Source: F1-60-MAGs149 sp037133755
Lineage (GTDB): Bacteria; Actinomycetota; Thermoleophilia; Gaiellales; F1-60-MAGs149
DNA: 64,000 nt
Direction: 5' to 3'
Assembly: GCA_037133755.1 (NCBI GenBank)
Contig: JBAXNN010000003.1
Location: 1 to 64,000 of the forward strand
Notes under the pieces: generated by a model
The model's database searches: none
What the model was told of the DNA's origin: nothing
What the model saw: only the letters and a program-made list of their open reading frames with translations
Program-made: the position numbers and the translations under genes
Part shown: positions 16,585 to 25,317 of the stretch, piece by piece
Layout of the letters: each line of letters starts with the position of its first letter
Numbering within the stretch: the stretch's first letter is position 1

Positions 16585-17523
16585 ATGGCCTACGCCGACA
16601 TCAAGCGCCGCCTCGACGCGGGCGAGGTGCTGCTGCTCGACGGTGGCGTGGGCACCGAGCTCGAGCGCCGTGGAGCCGACATGGACCCGGCAGCCTGGTG
16701 CGGTGTCGCAACGCTCGAGAACGAGGAACTGCTGACGCAGATCCACATCGATTACGCCCGCGCCGGCTCCGACGTGATCACCGCCAACACGTTCGCGTCG
16801 TCGCGCGTGATGTTGAGTGCCGCCGGCCATGGTGACGACGTCGTGGAGATCAATCAGCGGGCCGTCGAGGCCGCGCTGCGCGCCAAGGAGCAGCTCGCCG
16901 CGGAAGGGCGCACCGTCGCCGTCGCCGGCTCGCTCTCGCACCTGATGCCGATGATCCCGGGCACGGCGACCGTCGATCCCGCGCTCGTGCCAACGCCTGA
17001 GGCAGTCGGCGAGGCCTTCAGCGAGCTCGGCGGGATCCTGAAGGCCGCCGGCGTCGATCTGATCCTGCTCGAGATGATGTACGAGCCAGGCCGCGCCAAG
17101 CTGGCGGTCGAGGCCGCCGTCGGCACTGGGCTGCCGGTCTGGTTTGGCATGAGCGCGCGGCGTGGGGACGACGGCAGCGCCGTCGCCTTCCATCATTTCG
17201 AGGATATCCCGCTCGACGAGATCGCCAAGCTGATCCCGGCCGAGGCCGACGTCGCCGGCGCGATGCATACGCCGTCGGAGTTGATGAGCGAGACGCTCGA
17301 CGCCGTGCGCGCGCGGTTTGACGGCCCCATGTCTGCCTACCCCGATTCGGGCTACTTCGAGATGCCGGGGTGGCGCTTCGTGGACATCATCGAGCCCGAC
17401 GTCCTCGAGGGGTTCTACGCCACGTGGATGCAGCAGGGCGCGCGGGTGCTGGGCGGCTGCTGCGGTCTCACGGTGCCGCACATCGAGGCGGCTGCTCGGG
17501 CTCGCGCCGCGTTCGGCGCGTAG
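16585..17523 (+). CDS. Homocysteine S-methyltransferase family protein
   Basis: 312 residues of the zinc-dependent homocysteine/betaine-homocysteine methyltransferase family: LLDGGVGTELERRG at the N-terminus, VAVAGSL, a central YPDSGY, and the C-terminal zinc-ligand motif VLGGCCGLTVPHI. The usual first zinc ligand (Cys in GxNCxxP) appears to be replaced: the aligned segment reads VAGAMHTPS, with His in that place. It may use a Cys2His site or have an altered substrate. The methyl donor (betaine, S-methylmethionine or other) cannot be told. Confidence 0.8.
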   Translation: MAYADIKRRLDAGEVLLLDGGVGTELERRGADMDPAAWCGVATLENEELLTQIHIDYARAGSDVITANTFASSRVMLSAAGHGDDVVEINQRAVEAALRAKEQLAAEGRTVAVAGSLSHLMPMIPGTATVDPALVPTPEAVGEAFSELGGILKAAGVDLILLEMMYEPGRAKLAVEAAVGTGLPVWFGMSARRGDDGSAVAFHHFEDIPLDEIAKLIPAEADVAGAMHTPSELMSETLDAVRARFDGPMSAYPDSGYFEMPGWRFVDIIEPDVLEGFYATWMQQGARVLGGCCGLTVPHIEAAARARAAFGA

Positions 17524-17526
17524 CGG

Positions 17527-17793
17527 CTACGCCTCGGCGGAGTAGCCGGCCTCGATCAGCGCCTTGCGCAGATCGACGACGAGCTGCTTGTCGATGTCGT
17601 GATGGCCGGGATCCTGGATCGAGAGCATGGTGTCGCCGACGTGGATCTTGACCTTGCCGTTGTGGGCGTCCTCGACGGTGCCGACGGCCTCGAGCAGCGA
17701 GCGCACCTCGCGCCAATGCATGTTGCCGGTGTGCGCGTGATCGAGCAGCTGCTCGAGGGTGTTGCGGTGATGGTTGTTGAGGTGCTCGGACAT
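17527..17793 (-). CDS. Small hypothetical protein
   Basis: An 88-residue soluble protein, rich in His at the N-terminus (MSEHLNNHHRNTLEQLLDHA) with an alpha/beta look afterwards (KVKIHVGDTMLSI). A GGAG-containing site precedes the ATG. It lies convergently 3 bases from the methyltransferase stop. I do not recognise the family. Confidence 0.6.
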   Translation of the reverse strand: MSEHLNNHHRNTLEQLLDHAHTGNMHWREVRSLLEAVGTVEDAHNGKVKIHVGDTMLSIQDPGHHDIDKQLVVDLRKALIEAGYSAEA

Positions 17794-17904
17794 CGTCGTC
17801 TCCAGGGAAGTGGGGAAGGGCCGGAACGTGCCCGTCCCGGCATCATAGAAACGGTGCCGCCTGCGGTGTACCATCGACATGTCGAATCTCCCGAAGGAGC
17901 CAGT

Positions 17905-18336
17905 ATGCGTCGTACCCTCACCGTCCTCATGATCGCCGTCATGGCGCTCGGCCTCGGCGCCACCGCCGCGTTCGCCGACTCGCCGCAGACGATCGCCCCC
18001 ACGTCGAAGCAGAAGACCGCGATCATCAAGGCCTGGTCGCAGGGCAGCAAGGCCGGCCCGTCCAAGTGCTACAACGTCCGCATCGCCAAGCCCCAGGCAA
18101 ATCAGGCGCTCTGGGCGGGTCTGACGTTCAACTCGAAGGCCGCCGGCTGCAACGCCTACGGCTTTGACGGCTCGGCCATCCTCTACGGCACGGGCAACCA
18201 CTTCTACCTGTTCACCGAGGCCTCTTCGATGGACAACGCCGCATGCACGGCGACGTCGCTCGTGATGGGCCCGCAGGCGTGGGCCAACCTGGTCGACTCG
18301 GGCGTCGCGGCGCTCGGCTGCCAGAACATCGACTGA
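17905..18336 (+). CDS. Small secreted protein
   Basis: 143 residues with a signal peptide (MRRTLTVLMIAVMALGLGAT, cleaved after AFA at about residue 24). The mature part has four cysteines, likely two disulphides, and no family I recognise. The start is ATG with GAAGGAG 7-10 bases upstream. It is probably monocistronic, since a strong hairpin follows 11 bases after the stop. Confidence 0.75.
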   Translation: MRRTLTVLMIAVMALGLGATAAFADSPQTIAPTSKQKTAIIKAWSQGSKAGPSKCYNVRIAKPQANQALWAGLTFNSKAAGCNAYGFDGSAILYGTGNHFYLFTEASSMDNAACTATSLVMGPQAWANLVDSGVAALGCQNID

Positions 18337-18346
18337 TGACGGAGAC

Positions 18347-18374
18347 GGCGGGGCGTCCAGTGCGGCGCCCCGCC
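18347..18374 (+). terminator. GC-rich hairpin terminator
   Basis: A perfect 9-bp stem GGCGGGGCG / CGCCCCGCC with a 10-base loop, placed 11 bases after the small secreted gene. There is no U-tract, which is common in high-GC actinobacteria. Confidence 0.75.
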
Positions 18375-18416
18375 TGACCATCCCGCTCGGGCGTACTCGC
18401 TACCCTGCGAGGCGTA

Positions 18417-18489
18417 GGGCCCGTAGCTCAGTGGATAGAGCACCAGGCTTCGAACCTGGGTGTCGCACGTTCGAGTCGTGCCGGGCCCG
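18417..18489 (+). tRNA. tRNA-Arg (TCG)
   Basis: 73 bases. The acceptor GGGCCCG / CGGGCCC is fully paired, with discriminator G. The D-arm is GCTC/GAGC, the anticodon stem CCAGG/CCTGG has loop CTTCGAA (anticodon TCG), and the T-arm is GCACG-TTCGAGT-CGTGC. No CCA is encoded. TACCCT at 18401-18406 is a likely -10. Confidence 0.95.
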
Positions 18490-18532
18490 CTCTCCGCAGG
18501 ATTCGACCCTTTGGGCCGGAACCTGCGAACCT

Positions 18533-18847
18533 ATGGGCATGGACAAGAAGCAGGAACCATCGACCGACTCGTTGCCGCTGTCGGTTCCGCCGATGAACAT
18601 CGACCCGCTCGATGACTGGCTGCACGTGCGGCCGTCGGTCGAGGACGAGGGCACCGGCCGCCTGCTCCTGCCCGCAACGGTGCAGATGAACCGCCTCGAG
18701 CGCGTCGTCGTACTTGGTGTCGGCTCCGAGGTGAACGACATCAACGCGGGTGATCTGGTCCTGCTGCTGCCTGGCAACGCCGTCGAGCTGCGTGACGGCA
18801 CGAAGATCGTGCAGCGCGAGTTCGCCATCGCGCGCGTTCGCGACTGA
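18533..18847 (+). CDS. GroES/Cpn10-fold protein
   Basis: 104 residues. From about residue 29 the sequence follows the co-chaperonin fold: LHVRPSVEDEGTGRLLLP, then GVGSEVNDINAGDLVLLLPG and IVQREFAIARV. These correspond to the GroES strands and the conserved GDxVLf turn. The mobile loop is short and atypical and no groEL is adjacent. It may be a GroES paralogue or a related barrel rather than the housekeeping GroES. The start is the ATG at 18533; an ATG at 18539 is also possible. Confidence 0.7.
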   Translation: MGMDKKQEPSTDSLPLSVPPMNIDPLDDWLHVRPSVEDEGTGRLLLPATVQMNRLERVVVLGVGSEVNDINAGDLVLLLPGNAVELRDGTKIVQREFAIARVRD

Positions 18848-18868
18848 TCCCAGCGGTAGCCTGAGGGC

Positions 18869-19648
18869 ATGCACGCCGCCCCTGAGCCATCCGAGCTACG
18901 CGAACTCGCCGTCCGCGCCGCGCGCCAGACGGGCGTGCTCCTGCAGCATCACAACGAGCGCGGCCTGCGTGGACTCGACACGAAGTCGACGGCGACCGAC
19001 ATGGTCTCCGACGCCGACCGCGAAGCCGAGGAGCTGCTCGTGCACATCCTCACCGAGGCGCGCCCTAACGATGCGCTCCTGGGTGAGGAGGGTGCAGGGC
19101 GCGAGGGCACGACGGGCTTGCGCTGGGTCGTCGATCCGCTCGACGGCACCACCAACTTCGTCTTCGGGTACCCGCAGTGGGCCGTCAGCGTGGCGGTCGA
19201 GGACGAGCACGGCACGCTTGCCGGTGCCGTGTACGACCCGAGCCGCGACGAGATGTTCGCCGCGGCGCGCGGGCGCGGCACGACGCTGAACGGCGATCGC
19301 GTGCACGTGCGCGGCACGCAGGATCTCGGTCAGGCGCTCGTCGCCACCGGCTTTGGCTACGACGCCGAGCGTCGCGCCAAGCAGGCCGCACGCGTCGTCG
19401 AGGTGATCCCGAAGATCCGCGACATCCGCCGTGGTGGTGCAGCTGCGATCGACATCGCCTGGGTGGCGTGCGGTCGCCTCGACGGCTACTGGGAAAGTGG
19501 CCTCAACGCGTGGGACTGGGCAGCGGGCTCGTTGCTCGTCACGGAGGCCGGCGGGTTCTGGTCGTGCCAGCCCGGTCCGCTCGGCATAGAGCAGGCCGTT
19601 GCGGCCTGCCCCGGCGTCTACGACGCGCTCTTCGATCTTCTGCAGTAG
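18869..19648 (+). CDS. Inositol monophosphatase family protein
   Basis: 259 residues of the lithium-sensitive Mg-dependent phosphatase superfamily. Motifs are the metal-binding EEGAG, then WVVDPLDGTTNFVFGYP (DPxDGTxN) and AWDWAAGSLLVTEAGG (WDxAAG). It would dephosphorylate inositol-1-phosphate or a related sugar phosphate (FBPase or histidinol phosphate phosphatase are alternatives). It fits the inositol-lipid genes at 50.8-53.7 kb, where Ino1 makes inositol-3-phosphate. TAGCCT at 18857-18862 lies 6 bases before the ATG. Confidence 0.9.
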   Translation: MHAAPEPSELRELAVRAARQTGVLLQHHNERGLRGLDTKSTATDMVSDADREAEELLVHILTEARPNDALLGEEGAGREGTTGLRWVVDPLDGTTNFVFGYPQWAVSVAVEDEHGTLAGAVYDPSRDEMFAAARGRGTTLNGDRVHVRGTQDLGQALVATGFGYDAERRAKQAARVVEVIPKIRDIRRGGAAAIDIAWVACGRLDGYWESGLNAWDWAAGSLLVTEAGGFWSCQPGPLGIEQAVAACPGVYDALFDLLQ

Positions 19649-19663
19649 CGGGAGCGAGCGCGG

Positions 19664-19852
19664 CTAACGCTCGTCGGGCGCCCGAATGCGACGCCACGGA
19701 CCGGTGCGCACGACCGGCCGGAGCTTCCACCAGACGTGCCCTCGCGGGTGCGCTCTCGCGTCCTGCTGCGATGCGACGTCAACCCGCTCACGCTGGTGGG
19801 GCGCGAGGTTCATCCGCGGGTGTCGCGGATCGTGGTGGTCTGCATCCTGCAT
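19664..19852 (-). CDS. Small basic hypothetical protein
   Basis: A 62-residue His/Arg-rich peptide (begins MQDADHHDPRHPRMNLAPHQ, then HVWWKLRPVVRTGPWRR). The strongest evidence for it is a perfect AAGGAGG site 8 bases before the ATG (19861-19867 on the plus strand). There is no recognisable domain. It is convergent with the inositol phosphatase gene. Confidence 0.5.
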   Translation of the reverse strand: MQDADHHDPRHPRMNLAPHQRERVDVASQQDARAHPRGHVWWKLRPVVRTGPWRRIRAPDER

Positions 19853-20060
19853 GACGATCGCCTCCTTGGGAGATGCCCTCACCTTGGGCCTGGGCAGCGG
19901 GCTCGCACGAGTGCAATCCACGCAACCGGGTGCGGCAGAACCCTGACCGGCAGGGGAATGTGGGCGCGTCACGTATCGTTAATCACATCAGGCGCCCATC
20001 CAGGGCCCATTGCGGGACGTGCTGCCGAGTGCCGCGCGTCACACTCGGAAGGACCACATC

Positions 20061-21437
20061 TTGCGTTTCGAAGACTTCGATCTCCAGCCGGAGATCCTGC
20101 GCGCGTTGAGCGACCTCGGCTACGAGGAGCCCACGCCCATCCAGCAGGGCACCATGGACGCGCTGCTGCGCGATAAGGACATGGTTGGCCAGGCCCAGAC
20201 CGGGTCCGGCAAGACGGCGGCATTCATGCTGCCGATCCTCGACCGGATCGACCCCGACTCCAAGGACCTCCAGGCCCTCGTGCTGTGCCCGACGCGCGAA
20301 CTCGCGCTGCAGGTTGCCGACGCCTCGCGCTCCTTCTCCAAGTACCTCGAGAACGTCAACGTCGTGCCCGTCTACGGCGGCGCGCCAATCGTCGAGCAGA
20401 TCACCGCGCTCAACCGCGGTGGCCAGATCGTCGTCGGTACCCCCGGCCGCGTGCTTGACCTCCTGCGCCGCGGCAAGATGATCCTCGCCGACTGCCGTAT
20501 GGTCGTCCTCGACGAGGCCGACGAGATGCTGTCGATGGGCTTCATCGACGACGTGCGCGACATCATGAAGCGCACGCCGTGGGGCAAGCAGACCGCCCTG
20601 TTCAGCGCCACGATGCCGGAGCCGATCAAGAAGCTGGCCGAGGAAGAGCTGCACAGCCCCGAGTACGTGAAGATCGCCTCCAAGGAGATCACGGTCGACA
20701 CGATCGAGCAGCGCATCGCGTATGCCGAGGGCCGCGACAAGCTCGAGTTGCTGGAGCGCTTCATCGAGGAGATGAAGCCGCCCACGATGATCATCTTCGC
20801 CCGCACCAAGATCGGCACGCAGAAGCTCGCCGACGATCTGAAGCGGCGCGGCCACAAGGTCCGCGCGCTGCACGGCGACATGGGCCAGGGCGCCCGCGAC
20901 TCCGTCATGATCGCGTTCCGCGGCAAGCGGATCCCGATCCTCGTGGCGACCGACGTCGCCTCGCGTGGCCTCGACGTGAGCCACGTCACGCACGTCGTCA
21001 ACTACGACCTGCCCGACGAGCCCGAGGTCTACGTGCACCGCATCGGCCGCACAGGCCGCGTTGGCCGCGAGGGCTACGCCATCTCGTTCGTCTCCAACAA
21101 GGAGAAGCCGAAGCTCGAGGCCATCGAGAAGCTCCTCAAGCGCGAGATCCAGCGTTGGGGCATCGACACGCCGCTGCCGAAGCTCTCCCCCGAGGAGATT
21201 GCGCTCGCCGAGGAAATCGAGATCGCCGAGGAGTCGGGCGACGCCGAAGAGGCGATCGTCGATAATCCGGATGCGGTTGCCGAGACCACGGTAGAGGGCT
21301 CGTCCGAGCCACGCGCCGAGGGCGAAGAGCCGCGCAAGCGCCGTCGCCGTCGCGGTGGTCGTGGGCGCGGCAAGGGCAACGGGGGCGAGAGCTCCGGCGA
21401 GAGCGAGAACGCTCCCGCGTCCGTCGACGCCGACTGA
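20061..21437 (+). CDS. DEAD-box RNA helicase
   Basis: 458 residues. The Q motif (FDLQPEILRALSDLGYEEPTPIQ) is followed by motif I AQTGSGKT, Ib TPGR, II DEAD, III SAT, and motifs IV-VI ending HRIGRTGR. The C-terminal tail from about 390 is acidic, then very basic and glycine-rich (RKRRRRRGGRGRGKG), as in RNA-binding tails of RhlE/DeaD-type helicases. The TTG at 20061 is chosen because GGAAGGA lies 5-11 bases upstream and the conserved Q motif begins there; a TTG at 20010 would add 17 unconserved residues. Confidence 0.93.
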   Translation: MRFEDFDLQPEILRALSDLGYEEPTPIQQGTMDALLRDKDMVGQAQTGSGKTAAFMLPILDRIDPDSKDLQALVLCPTRELALQVADASRSFSKYLENVNVVPVYGGAPIVEQITALNRGGQIVVGTPGRVLDLLRRGKMILADCRMVVLDEADEMLSMGFIDDVRDIMKRTPWGKQTALFSATMPEPIKKLAEEELHSPEYVKIASKEITVDTIEQRIAYAEGRDKLELLERFIEEMKPPTMIIFARTKIGTQKLADDLKRRGHKVRALHGDMGQGARDSVMIAFRGKRIPILVATDVASRGLDVSHVTHVVNYDLPDEPEVYVHRIGRTGRVGREGYAISFVSNKEKPKLEAIEKLLKREIQRWGIDTPLPKLSPEEIALAEEIEIAEESGDAEEAIVDNPDAVAETTVEGSSEPRAEGEEPRKRRRRRGGRGRGKGNGGESSGESENAPASVDAD

Positions 21438-21450
21438 TCACGCATTGACG

Positions 21451-21481
21451 TGACGCAAAGGGGCCTGGCCCCTTCGTGTCA
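21451..21481. repeat. Single TGAC-ended palindrome between convergent genes
   Basis: Left arm 21451-21465 (TGACGCAAAGGGGCC), one central T, right arm 21467-21481 (GGCCCCTTCGTGTCA). Twelve of 15 positions pair. The centre GGGGCC-T-GGCCCC is the same kind as in the 30-bp arrays. It ends on the stop codon of the ATPase gene and lies 14 bases past the helicase stop, so it could serve as a two-way terminator. Confidence 0.75.
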
Positions 21482-23869
21482 GTCGTCGACGGAGCGTGCG
21501 TGCTGGAACAGGCTGCGCAGGAACAGCGGCGCGCGGAAGCCCAGCACGCCGAGGATGCCGATCGCGATCACGACCGAGCCGAGGATCACCAGCCACTCGG
21601 TGAAGTCGGGCGGCCGGATCTCGAAGAAGTCGGCGACGAACGGGATGTAGTACGCGGCGAGGATGCCGACGATCAGACACGCCATCAGTACGCCGACGCC
21701 CCACGCGCGGACCTGCGACTGCTCCACCGCCTCGTCCTCGAGCAAGAGAATCAGGTAGTAGCCGATCAGGATCAGCACCAGCAGTGCTGCCGAACGTGCG
21801 TCGACGAGGTCGTGGCCAGGGATGCTGCGGGTGATCGAGTACGCGGCCAGCACGCCGATCGCACTGACGATGCCGCCGGGCACGCTGAAGCGCAGCAGAT
21901 CGCGCAGGAACGGCACCTTCGTCGGCATGCCGACGCTCGGGGCCACCGCCAGCAGGAAGGCCGGGATGCCGACCGTGAAGGCGCCGGCGAGCGAGAGGTG
22001 GCGCGGCAGCAGGGGATAGGCCTCGCCGGCGACGCCGATCGTCAGGATCAAGACCGCGGCAAACGAGCTCTTGACGACGAACAGCTTCGCCACGCGGCGA
22101 ATGTTCGACAGGATGCGGCGGCCCTCGGCGACACCCTGTGGCAGCGAGGAGAACGAGCCGTTGAGCAGCACCATGTCGCTGACGCCCTTGGCGATCTGCG
22201 AACCCGAGCCGAGCGCGATCGACATCCGTGCGGCCTTCATCGCCGGTACGTCGTTAACGCCATCGCCGATCATCGCGACGTACCGCCCACGCCGCCGCAG
22301 CGCATCGACGAGTTCGCGCTTCTGTTCCGGTGTGATGCGACCGAAGACGCTATGGGTGACCGCGACGTCGCCCATCGCCTCGAGGTCGCCCATCGGCAGG
22401 TCGGCGCCGCTGATCGCCGTGATGTCACCGAAGCCCGCCGCCTCGGCGACCGCTTCGACCGTGCGGGGTGCGTCGCCGGAGATGACTTTGAGATCCACGC
22501 CTTGCTCGCGGAAGTAGGCCACGACCTCGGCCGCATCGGCGCGCATCTGCTCCTCGAGCACGATCAGCCCGGCCGGCTCGAACGCGACGGGCAGGGGGAG
22601 CGGGGCGTCGTCGTCCTCGGGAATGGGGGGTAGGCCGGTGGCCGTGCCCACGACGAGCACGCGGCCACGCTGCTCCTGGAACTCGGTCACGGTCTGCGCC
22701 AGCGCACCAGCACCCAGCACCTCGGGCGCACCGAGCACGATCGTGGTGTCGGCCAGCTGGACTCCAGACCACTTCCAGCGCGACGAGAACGGCAGCTCGG
22801 CCAGAACTGCCTCGGCTGGAAGCGGGATTTCGGCGGCGATCGCATCGGAAGAGCCCGAGCGGATCTCGGCCGACGCAGCGAGACGCCCGACCAGGCGGCG
22901 CACGCCGTCCTCGGTTCGCTCGGGTGCAGCCACCACGGTGGAAAGGCGCAGCGAGCCGTCGGTGAGGGTGCCCGTCTTGTCCACGCAGATGGTGTCGACA
23001 CCCGCGAGCGACTCGACCGCGTTGAGGCGCTGGACGAGCGCACCGGCGCGCCCGAGCTTCACAGCGCCGAGCGCGAACGTGATGCTCGTCAGCAGGATCA
23101 GACCCTCCGGCACGACCGAGATCAGCCCGGCCGTCGCGGTCTCTGCCGCCTGCTGGAAGTCCGTCGAATGGATGCGAAACGCGATCAGGAGGGCCGCCGC
23201 GAGCGGGACCATCGACAGCAGCAGCACGCGCAGCAGTCGATCGATGTCGAGTTGGAGCGGCGAGCGCTGGTCGCGAGCCTGCTTGGCGGTGCTGGTCAGG
23301 CGATTGGCGTACGCCGCAGCGCCGACCGCGGTGACGCGGTACACGCCAGCGCCGGCCGCGCAGTACGAGCCGGAGTAGATCGTGTCGCCCGCGCGACGCG
23401 AGACGTGGTCCGCTTCGCCCGTCAGGATCGATTCGTCGATTGCCAGACCGCGCGCCTCGACGATCTCGCCGTCGGCCACAACCTGATCACCGGGCTGGAG
23501 CTCGACGATGTCGTCAGGCACAACCTCGTCGGCGAGGATCTCGCTCGTCGCGCCGTCGCGACGCACGGTCGCGCGCGGCGCGATCAGCAGCGCCAGTTGA
23601 TCGAGCGTCCGCTTGGCGCGCACCTCCTGGACGATTCCGATCAGAGCGTTGATCACGATCACGCCGGCGAAGAGCGCGTCTTTCCACGCGCCGGCGATCA
23701 GGATCAGCACGAGGAACCCGAGCGTGATCAGGTTGATCAGCGTGAAGACGTTGCGCCGGATGATCGCACGCAGCGGAATGCTGGTCCGATCTGGCTGCGG
23801 CTCGCCGAGGACGCGACGACGCTCCGCCACCTCGGCGGACGTCAGCCCCTCGTATGCGCCGGTGCTCAC
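21479..23869 (-). CDS. Cation-transporting P-type ATPase (CtpE-like)
   Basis: 796 residues, ten-helix P-type ATPase layout. The actuator domain has DESILTGEAD. The fourth helix region reads SVVPEGLILL. The phosphorylation site is CVDKTGTLT, followed by GDAPRTVEAVAEAAG and the hinge MIGDGVNDVPAMKAARMSIA. The length and the PEGL motif resemble mycobacterial CtpE, a calcium uptake ATPase. Calcium as substrate is inferred from that resemblance. The GTG start at 23869 overlaps the beta-lactamase-like stop (GTGA) and sits right after AGGAGG, so the two genes are translationally coupled. Confidence 0.9.
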   Translation of the reverse strand: MSTGAYEGLTSAEVAERRRVLGEPQPDRTSIPLRAIIRRNVFTLINLITLGFLVLILIAGAWKDALFAGVIVINALIGIVQEVRAKRTLDQLALLIAPRATVRRDGATSEILADEVVPDDIVELQPGDQVVADGEIVEARGLAIDESILTGEADHVSRRAGDTIYSGSYCAAGAGVYRVTAVGAAAYANRLTSTAKQARDQRSPLQLDIDRLLRVLLLSMVPLAAALLIAFRIHSTDFQQAAETATAGLISVVPEGLILLTSITFALGAVKLGRAGALVQRLNAVESLAGVDTICVDKTGTLTDGSLRLSTVVAAPERTEDGVRRLVGRLAASAEIRSGSSDAIAAEIPLPAEAVLAELPFSSRWKWSGVQLADTTIVLGAPEVLGAGALAQTVTEFQEQRGRVLVVGTATGLPPIPEDDDAPLPLPVAFEPAGLIVLEEQMRADAAEVVAYFREQGVDLKVISGDAPRTVEAVAEAAGFGDITAISGADLPMGDLEAMGDVAVTHSVFGRITPEQKRELVDALRRRGRYVAMIGDGVNDVPAMKAARMSIALGSGSQIAKGVSDMVLLNGSFSSLPQGVAEGRRILSNIRRVAKLFVVKSSFAAVLILTIGVAGEAYPLLPRHLSLAGAFTVGIPAFLLAVAPSVGMPTKVPFLRDLLRFSVPGGIVSAIGVLAAYSITRSIPGHDLVDARSAALLVLILIGYYLILLLEDEAVEQSQVRAWGVGVLMACLIVGILAAYYIPFVADFFEIRPPDFTEWLVILGSVVIAIGILGVLGFRAPLFLRSLFQHARSVDD

Positions 23870-24993
23870 CCTCCTGATCGTACCGAGCGTCGCGGAACGG
23901 TCCGCTCCGGCTCGTCGAGGCCGGTCTGCGCGATGTTGAGCACGCCGTGCGCGAAGCTTGACGCGGCCGACTCGCTCGCGCCGCCCCGGTTCTCGGTGAG
24001 CGCCACCGTGATCAGCGTCCCCGACGGCTCGAAGATGGCCGCGACGTCGTGCCACACGACGTCGATGTAGCCGATCTTGTGCGCCACGACCCAATGCGTC
24101 CACGGCTCGAACAGGCCGGGGTAATCGGTATGCGACAGGAGCCACAGCGCCACGCGGGCATCGCGGCCCGTCAGGCCGAGTGCGTGAGCGCGTCCGGTAC
24201 CGTTGGCCGCCTGCACGATCGACTGCATCAGGACGCCGAGATCGTGCGCCGTCACGACCTTGCAGCACTTGAGCTGCGGCTGATCATTGATCTGCACCGG
24301 GGGATTCAGGCCCTTGCGGTCCTGATTGGGCAGATACCCGCCCGCCTCGTCCGAGTGCATGGCGCCAAGCTTGCGCATCACCGCATTCACGCGCGCACCA
24401 CCGGTGTCGACGCTGCCACCGCCGACGGCCTGCAGCATCGTGTTGGCCGCATCGTTCGACGAGGCGCGGATCATCGACTGCAGCGCGCCCCACTGGGGAG
24501 CGCCGACCGGATCGCGCTTGAGACCAATCAGGTACGTGATCATGATCGGCAGCTTCGCCGTGCTCGCCGCGGTGAACCGGGCGCCGGCATTCCACGAGGC
24601 GCCACGGCCCGTCGTGAGATTGATGGCCCAGGCCGCGGACGAGCCCGCTGGCTTGGACAGACGCTTCATCCGCATCTGCGCGTTCGATGGCGTCATCGTC
24701 GTGGGCTTCGTCACTCCGGCCGCCGCGGGCAGCCCGAGGACATTCGCAGCCGTCGCCTTGCCGACCGGCGTGCCCTCGTGAAAGCCGACCACGGTGATCG
24801 TCGCGTCGCGCGACGGCAGCCCGACGGGGCCGACGACGCCGCGCTTGACGGGCTTCGGCAGCGTCACCAACTTGTATTCCTTGCCGTTGACGCGCACGGA
24901 AACGGCATCGATCGTCTGCTTCGAGCGAAACGAGATCAGGCCCGGATTCGCCTCGAACGGGCGCGGGGCGTCGACGGTGAAGGCAAGGGCCAC
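23866..24993 (-). CDS. Class A beta-lactamase-like serine hydrolase
   Basis: 375 residues. Residues 1-95 are a beta-rich N-terminal domain. The C-terminal part has the serine beta-lactamase/DD-peptidase motifs: AASTAKLP (SxxK), SSNDAAN (SxN) and HKIGY in place of KTG. Substrates could be beta-lactams or peptidoglycan. No signal peptide is visible, which is odd for this fold. GTG at 24993 is chosen because TATCGT (minus strand, 25001-25006) lies 7 bases upstream; a GTG at 25002 is possible. The stop overlaps the start of the P-type ATPase. Confidence 0.8.
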   Translation of the reverse strand: MALAFTVDAPRPFEANPGLISFRSKQTIDAVSVRVNGKEYKLVTLPKPVKRGVVGPVGLPSRDATITVVGFHEGTPVGKATAANVLGLPAAAGVTKPTTMTPSNAQMRMKRLSKPAGSSAAWAINLTTGRGASWNAGARFTAASTAKLPIMITYLIGLKRDPVGAPQWGALQSMIRASSNDAANTMLQAVGGGSVDTGGARVNAVMRKLGAMHSDEAGGYLPNQDRKGLNPPVQINDQPQLKCCKVVTAHDLGVLMQSIVQAANGTGRAHALGLTGRDARVALWLLSHTDYPGLFEPWTHWVVAHKIGYIDVVWHDVAAIFEPSGTLITVALTENRGGASESAASSFAHGVLNIAQTGLDEPERTVPRRSVRSGG

Positions 24994-25053
24994 GAGGCGC
25001 ACGATACCGCGTGAAGGATCGGTGTCCGGCGGCCTGACTAGCGTGGTCGTCAG

Positions 25054-25278
25054 GTGGAAGCGCACGAGGACCTCGCACGGCTGCTCGACCTCCGGCTGGC
25101 CGGACTGTGGGCAGAGCTGTTCGATGTGCCTCGCGAGCAATGGGACCCAGAGCTGATCGGCTGGTATCTGCGCACCGCGTACAGCCAGGGCTACGCCGAC
25201 GCGATGTCGTACATCGACCGTGCGGAGATGCGCGAGGAACTGCAGCGCATCGACCAGGCCTATCCCGACGCCGCTTGA
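25054..25278 (+). CDS. Small acidic hypothetical protein
   Basis: A 74-residue, mostly helical protein (LIGWYLRTAYSQGYADAMSY in the middle). It starts at a GTG divergent from the beta-lactamase-like gene, 60 bases away. There is no domain I recognise. Confidence 0.6.
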   Translation: MEAHEDLARLLDLRLAGLWAELFDVPREQWDPELIGWYLRTAYSQGYADAMSYIDRAEMREELQRIDQAYPDAA

Positions 25279-25317
25279 TACGGCTAAATTCGGCAAGGCT
25301 CCGATAGACTGAGTGAC

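Noticed and set aside
18533..18847. Housekeeping groES
   Set aside because: GroES fold is likely, but no groEL follows and the mobile loop is atypical, so I left the gene unnamed.
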